A stretch of DNA of 11,446 bases from a bacterium (GTDB lineage: Bacteria; Vulcanimicrobiota; Vulcanimicrobiia; Vulcanimicrobiales; SCRA01): positions 1 through 11,446 of the forward strand of contig JAGWST010000516.1 of the NCBI GenBank assembly GCA_028869325.1, read 5' to 3'. The notes below the pieces were generated by a model. The model searched no databases, was not told where the DNA came from, and saw nothing but the letters and a program-made list of their open reading frames with translations. Numbering within the stretch: position 1 is the stretch's first letter; each line of letters begins with the position of its first letter. This document shows, piece after piece, positions 8,097 to 11,446 of the stretch. The position numbers and the translations under genes were made by a program.

Positions 8097-9270
8097 AGCG
8101 GTGATCGTCTCGGCGGCGCGGACGCCGATCGGCAAGGCGTTTCGCGGCGCGTTCAACCAGACGCACGGCGCCACGCTGGCGGGCCACGCGATCAAGCATG
8201 CCGTCCAACGCGCGGGGGTCGACCCCGCCGAGGTCGATGACGTGGTGATCGGCGTCGGTCTCCCGGAGGGCGCGACCGGTAATAATCTCGGCCGCGTCGC
8301 CGCGCTGCGCGCCGGGCTCCCGGTACGCGTCCCCGGCACCACCATCAATCGCTACTGTGCCTCGGGACTCCAGGCGATCTCGGTCGCGGCGCAGCGTGTA
8401 ATGGTCGACGGCGCGGCGGTGGTGGCCGCAGGCGGCTGCGAGTCGATCAGCATGGTGCAGAACGTGATGAACGTGCACGATTTCACGGAGGAGTGGATGC
8501 TGCGCCACGTGCCCGACGTCTACACTCCGATGCTCTATACGGCCGACTTCCTGGCCAAGAAGTACGGCGTCTCGCGCGAGCGCCAGGACGAGTACGCCCT
8601 GCAAAGCCAGCAGCGCACGGCGGCCGCGCAGGCCGCGGGCAGATTCGACGACGAGATCGTTCCGCTCCAGACGTGGAAGTTCGTCGAAGAGCGAGAGACG
8701 GGTGCCGTTCACGAGGAGCCGGTGATGCTGCCAGGCGACGAAGGGAGTCGACCCGACACGAGTCTGGAGGGGTTGGCCGAGCTCAAGGGCGTGATCGACC
8801 CCGAATCGACGGTCACCGCGGGCAACTCCTCGCAACTCTCCGACGGCGCCGCTGCGCTGGTGGTGATGGAGGCGAAGCTCGCGGAGCAGCGCAATATAGC
8901 GCCGCTAGGCTACTATCGCGGCATGGTCGTGGTGGGCTGTGAGCCTGGCGAGATGGGCATCGGCCCGGTGGTTGCCGTCCCGGAGCTGCTGCGGCGTCAG
9001 GGCCTCACGACCGACGATATCGGGCTCTGGGAGCTCAACGAGGCCTTCGCCGTCCAGACCGTCTACTGCCGCGACACGCTCGGCATCTCGAACGAGATCT
9101 TCAACGTCGATGGTGGGGCTATCTCGATCGGCCATCCCTACGGCATGAGCGGCGCCCGCATGACGATGCACGCGCTCATCGAAGGCAGGCGCCGCAAGGC
9201 GAAGTACGTCGTCGTCACCATGTGCGTTGGCGGTGGCATGGGCGCCGCCGGACTGTTTGAAGTCGCTTGA
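8089..9270 (+). CDS. fadA: Acetyl-CoA acyltransferase (thiolase, FadA-type)
   Basis: Cleaves 3-ketoacyl-CoA with CoA to acetyl-CoA and a shortened acyl-CoA, closing the beta-oxidation turn. The 393-residue length is typical of thiolases. The acyl-accepting cysteine is Cys90 in [12 protein letters not shown]; the C-terminal pair is His349 in [17 protein letters not shown] and Cys379 in [11 protein letters not shown]. Spacing is as in well-studied thiolases, so the enzyme should be active. The N-terminus starts [21 protein letters not shown], typical of the family. AAGGAG (8076-8081), inside the end of the preceding gene, is 7 nt before the ATG, and the coding regions overlap by 8 bp. This supports a FadB/FadA pair made together, probably as a complex like the alpha2beta2 trifunctional complexes known in other bacteria. 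An acetoacetyl-CoA thiolase role is possible from sequence alone, but the position after FadB favours degradation. Confidence 0.95.
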   Translation: MREAVIVSAARTPIGKAFRGAFNQTHGATLAGHAIKHAVQRAGVDPAEVDDVVIGVGLPEGATGNNLGRVAALRAGLPVRVPGTTINRYCASGLQAISVAAQRVMVDGAAVVAAGGCESISMVQNVMNVHDFTEEWMLRHVPDVYTPMLYTADFLAKKYGVSRERQDEYALQSQQRTAAAQAAGRFDDEIVPLQTWKFVEERETGAVHEEPVMLPGDEGSRPDTSLEGLAELKGVIDPESTVTAGNSSQLSDGAAALVVMEAKLAEQRNIAPLGYYRGMVVVGCEPGEMGIGPVVAVPELLRRQGLTTDDIGLWELNEAFAVQTVYCRDTLGISNEIFNVDGGAISIGHPYGMSGARMTMHALIEGRRRKAKYVVVTMCVGGGMGAAGLFEVA

Positions 9271-9286
9271 CGAGAGGGAGGCACGC

Positions 9287-9718
9287 ATGCCGGCTATTCG
9301 CACCCCTGGAGGCAAACTCACCCGCATCTCGGCGGCGGACGTCGTGCGCGGTCCGATCAAGAGCAAGACGATCTTTCCCGTCTTGCTGCTGAACATCTTG
9401 TCGCAGGGGCCCGATCACGGCTACGGGCTGATGCAGCGCATCGAGCGGCTCACCGGCGATATGCTGCCGGTCAACACCAACACGATCTATCCACTGCTGC
9501 GACGGCTGGAGGAACGCGGGTTCGTCAAGGGCAGTTGGGATCACCCGAGCAAGCGTGCGCGCCGTGTCTACGAGATCACGGAGAGCGGCCGCGAGCGCCT
9601 CGCGCTGATCAAGGGCAACATGCTGCCCTACTTGGAGATGATCGTGGATGCCATCGTCAAGCTCAAGGCGGAGCTCTACCCGGAGGGCACGGTCCAAGCC
9701 GCGCGCGGCGTTCGTTAA
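9287..9718 (+). CDS. PadR-family transcriptional regulator
   Basis: Winged-helix DNA-binding protein of 143 residues, normally a dimer and usually a repressor released by a small ligand. Seen: a 25-residue basic N-terminal extension, then the PadR core with FPVLLLNILSQGPDHGYGLM (30-49), the recognition region NTNTIYPLLRRLEERGFVKG (63-82), the wing RRVYEITESGRERL (92-105), and a C-terminal helix (about 110-131) that would serve dimerisation. An earlier in-frame start at 9227 exists inside the thiolase gene; 9287 is chosen because AGGGAGG lies 5 nt upstream and the coding overlap is avoided. It begins 16 nt after the thiolase stop with no promoter between, so it is probably the last gene of the operon and may control it through the palindrome at 4066-4090. 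Its ligand cannot be told from sequence; acyl-CoA is an inference from context only. The family call is secure, the target is not. Confidence 0.93.
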   Translation: MPAIRTPGGKLTRISAADVVRGPIKSKTIFPVLLLNILSQGPDHGYGLMQRIERLTGDMLPVNTNTIYPLLRRLEERGFVKGSWDHPSKRARRVYEITESGRERLALIKGNMLPYLEMIVDAIVKLKAELYPEGTVQAARGVR

Positions 9719-9900
9719 TCTGTTAAGACGGCTTTACAATGCCAAATCCGTGCCAAGCATCACGATTCTTAACTCTTGCTTGACACGCTCCGAGAGTACT
9801 TTGCCGTAACCGGAAGAAGAGGCCACGCGAGTCACCGGAAGCGGCAGTTCCCCAACCCCCGACCCACTGCTGCAGCAAGAGAGCCACCGGAGCTCGATCG
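9719..9900. other. Noncoding stretch between padR and the next gene, with small repeats
   Basis: About 180 nt without a convincing gene. The first half is AT-richer than its surroundings. GTTAAGA (9722-9728) pairs with TCTTAAC (9767-9773), and CAAGCA (9754-9759) pairs with TGCTTG (9777-9782). A perfect -35 box TTGACA (9780-9785) is present but no acceptable -10 box follows at 15-19 bp. ACCGGA occurs three times (9809, 9834, 9886), twice within ACCGGAAG. I see no T-tailed hairpin that would be a standard terminator for the operon, and no riboswitch I recognise. Confidence 0.4.
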
Positions 9901-10602
9901 TTGGGCCTGGTCACCGCGGTGGCCAAGAGGGGGAACAACACTTTGCTCTCTACGCACAAGTCGGTCTACGCGCCGGGGGCGTCCGGGCCGGCACAGGATT
10001 CTATCCTCTCAGGTGGTCTCGCCGCCGGTCTCGATGTGCATTGTACGGTGCGCTTGCCGGAGAACGGCACTTTGGTGGATATCACCTTCAGCGCCTATGC
10101 GAACGTCGCCGAACGCGCCGCCGCACTGGGTTTCGAGCTGCCGACGGCGCTAGTGATCCTGCCGAGCAACTTCGAGCACGCGGCGTCGCGCTCGGATCTC
10201 TCGCACGAGAGCTCGACGTCCTGGCTGAGCTCGGTGTTCAGCGAGGCGCGGGTTCCACATACGGTGCTGCTACCGGATCGAGCGACGAAGCGCTACGCGG
10301 CGAATCGCAACGAGCTGTTCCGCAATCGGATGGATGGCACGGCCGAGCTCCCATTGATCTGCGCCTCGCCGCGTTTCGTTTTGCAGAGCTTTGAGATGTT
10401 CTCGTTCGTCATGGAGCAGCTTTTCGCCGCCACGCAGATGGCCAAGGGCCGGCGTGGCGAGGATCGCGTGCGCGTGAGCCTCGTCGTCGGGCCGAGCGAG
10501 GGGCGATACATGAACGTATCCTACGTGGGTCCCACCGCCGCCGCGATACCCGTGGCGCTCACGATCCGCAAGCTGCTCCAGCAGCAGCACCTGCATCACT
10601 AG
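9901..10602 (+). CDS. Hypothetical protein, soluble, family not recognised
   Basis: A 233-residue protein in an open frame with the GC-rich codon pattern of its neighbours. I do not recognise the family. It looks globular and cytoplasmic: no signal peptide, no membrane segment, no cysteine-pair metal site, and alternating hydrophobic stretches (LVDITFSAYANVAERAAAL, TALVILPSNFEHAAS, PRFVLQSFEMFSFVMEQLF, VRVSLVVGPSEGRYMNVSYV) that suggest a mixed alpha/beta fold. The C-terminus ends Gln/His-rich (QQQHLHH). The frame has no ATG near its beginning. TTG at 9901 follows GGAG by 8 nt. An alternative TTG at 9943 follows the purine run AGAGGGGG and would shorten the protein by 14 residues. A GC-rich hairpin (GGTCACC, GC, GGTGGCC; 9909-9924) lies between the two starts. 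It stands apart from the fatty-acid operon (about 180 nt) and is convergent with the TPM gene, so context does not reveal a role. Confidence 0.68.
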   Translation: MGLVTAVAKRGNNTLLSTHKSVYAPGASGPAQDSILSGGLAAGLDVHCTVRLPENGTLVDITFSAYANVAERAAALGFELPTALVILPSNFEHAASRSDLSHESSTSWLSSVFSEARVPHTVLLPDRATKRYAANRNELFRNRMDGTAELPLICASPRFVLQSFEMFSFVMEQLFAATQMAKGRRGEDRVRVSLVVGPSEGRYMNVSYVGPTAAAIPVALTIRKLLQQQHLHH

Positions 10603-10608
10603 CGCTCG

Positions 10609-11446
10609 CTACCAGCCGCCTCCGCCGCCGGAGTCACCGCCACCACCCCAACCCCCGCCGGAGTCGCCGCCGCCCCAGCCACCGCCGGGGTCGCCGCCGC
10701 CCCAGCCACCGCCAGGATCGGCCCAGCCGCCGCCCGCGCCTGCCGAAGGATCCGCTTGGCCGGGATCGGCCTGGTAGGCGCTGGCGTCGGGTGTGGCGTT
10801 CGGATCGCCGAAGGTGCCCGCCGTGCCGACGTTGCCCACGTTACCGTGCTGGCCGAAGAGCTCGTTGCCCAACCACGCGCCCCCCAAGCCGCCCAAGAGG
10901 CCGCTCCAGAAGCCGCCGCCGCCACCCCAGCCGTAACCCGGTCCGTATCCCATGCCGCCGCCGTATCCGGGGCCGTAACCCGGCCCGCCGGGGCCGCCGG
11001 GACCGCGGTTGAAGCCGCCGCTCGCGCTACGCACGATCGCGCGCACGATCCAAAAGATCGCAATGATGATCAGAATCCACCACAGGAAGCCCAAGTTGAA
11101 CCCTCCTTGCGAGCCGGACGAGCCGTTCGCCGGCAGATGCTGACCGGCGTAGGGCGCCGTGCGCGCACGCTGCTGGTGGCTGCCGTACGTATCGAGGATC
11201 AAGCCGACCGCGTTGGTGATGCCGCCGTCGAAATCACCCTGCTTGAACGAGGAGTTCATCGCGGAGAGGATGTGCGAGGTCTCCTGCGGCGGGAAGATGC
11301 TGCGCGCGGCGCGATCCGGCAGGATGTAGTCGGCATGCTCGGCCTTGGCGATGTAGATCAAGATGCCGTTGACGCTCTGCTGCGCGAAGGCGCGCTCGGC
11401 CGCGTTGGCGACGGTTGCGCCGTCCAGCGAGAGCACCGTCATGACC
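10609..11446 (-). CDS. TPM-domain membrane protein with Gly/Trp-rich tail (5' end outside window)
   Basis: C-terminal part of a protein whose frame stays open to the right edge; residues below are numbered from an internal ATG at 11442, which is probably not the true start. Residues 1-86 resemble the second half of a TPM domain (QQSVNGILIYIAKAEHADYI, FKQGDFDGGITNAVGLILD). A linker leads to one strong transmembrane segment (117-137, LGFLWWILIIIAIFWIVRAIV) followed by basic residues, so the TPM domain is probably outside and the tail inside. The tail has Gly/Tyr/Pro repeats (GYGPGYGGGMGYGPGYGWGG), a short hydrophobic patch FWSGLLGGLGGAWLGNELFG, then Gly/Trp/Asp repeats to the end. TPM proteins commonly carry a signal peptide, a membrane helix and a Gly-rich tail; plant TPM proteins are linked to photosystem II repair, while bacterial roles are mostly unknown. 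The stop is 6 bp from the convergent gene's stop. The family call is likely; the function is open. Confidence 0.8.
   Translation of the reverse strand, partial: VMTVLSLDGATVANAAERAFAQQSVNGILIYIAKAEHADYILPDRAARSIFPPQETSHILSAMNSSFKQGDFDGGITNAVGLILDTYGSHQQRARTAPYAGQHLPANGSSGSQGGFNLGFLWWILIIIAIFWIVRAIVRSASGGFNRGPGGPGGPGYGPGYGGGMGYGPGYGWGGGGGFWSGLLGGLGGAWLGNELFGQHGNVGNVGTAGTFGDPNATPDASAYQADPGQADPSAGAGGGWADPGGGWGGGDPGGGWGGGDSGGGWGGGGDSGGGGGW
10634..10717 (-). repeat. Tandem 27-bp repeats coding the Gly/Trp tail
   Basis: Two adjacent 27-bp units (10664-10690 and 10691-10717) are identical at 25 positions. A more diverged 30-bp unit precedes them (10634-10663). They encode a nine-residue period of the form GGGWGGGDP or GGGWGGGDS in the TPM-domain protein, in frame. 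The extra codon in the diverged unit gives GGGWGGGGDS, consistent with slippage in a simple-sequence tract. Confidence 0.75.

Noticed and set aside
9780..9810. Promoter built on TTGACA at 9780
   Set aside because: The -35 box is perfect, but no sequence at 15-19 bp spacing resembles TATAAT; the nearest AT-rich hexamer (TACTTT) is only 11 bp away.
9723..9959. Small minus-strand open frame of 78 codons in the gap after padR
   Set aside because: No ribosome site, no recognisable motif, and it overlaps the 5' end of the better-supported plus-strand gene.
9776..10153. Plus-strand open frame overlapping the gap and the start of the unknown gene
   Set aside because: After about 20 residues the product becomes Arg/Ser/Pro-rich shadow sequence of the 9901-10602 frame, and there is no ribosome site at its start.

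Overview
The window is a stretch of chromosome from a high-GC bacterium (roughly two-thirds GC by eye). It carries one housekeeping gene, one competence gene, a compact fatty-acid beta-oxidation cluster, and two poorly characterised genes. Nothing identifies the phylum securely. There is no rRNA, tRNA, insertion sequence, phage gene or CRISPR array. Codon use looks uniform across the genes, so there is no sign of recent transfer.

Layout: (1) 1-1443, minus strand: the first 481 codons of leucyl-tRNA synthetase (leuS), running off the left edge. (2) 1514-2149, plus: a ComEA-like DNA-uptake protein, divergent from leuS, with no comEC beside it. (3) 2199-4013, plus: an AMP-forming long-chain acyl-CoA synthetase (FAA1/FadD type). 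(4) 4014-4153: the most structured noncoding stretch. It holds a sigma70-like promoter (TTGACG, 18 bp, TATGAT), an AT-rich inverted repeat placed where the transcript should begin, and GC-rich inverted arms around both. (5) 4154-9718, plus: four tightly packed genes, namely a DmdC-type acyl-CoA dehydrogenase, a FadB-type hydratase/3-hydroxyacyl-CoA dehydrogenase, a thiolase and a PadR-family repressor. (6) 9719-9900: noncoding, with small inverted and direct repeats. (7) 9901-10602, plus: a protein I do not recognise. (8) 10609-11446, minus: a TPM-domain membrane protein with a Gly/Trp-rich repetitive tail, running off the right edge.

Together, the synthetase activates fatty acids to acyl-CoA, the dehydrogenase makes the 2-enoyl-CoA, the bifunctional enzyme hydrates it and oxidises the product, and the thiolase releases acetyl-CoA. 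That is a complete beta-oxidation turn. The PadR gene is the last gene of the same apparent transcript, and the palindrome at the operon promoter is a natural candidate for its operator. A PadR repressor controlling beta-oxidation would differ from the well-known GntR (FadR) and TetR (FadR, PsrA) controls. This regulatory idea, which is inference, is the most interesting point in an otherwise ordinary metabolic region.
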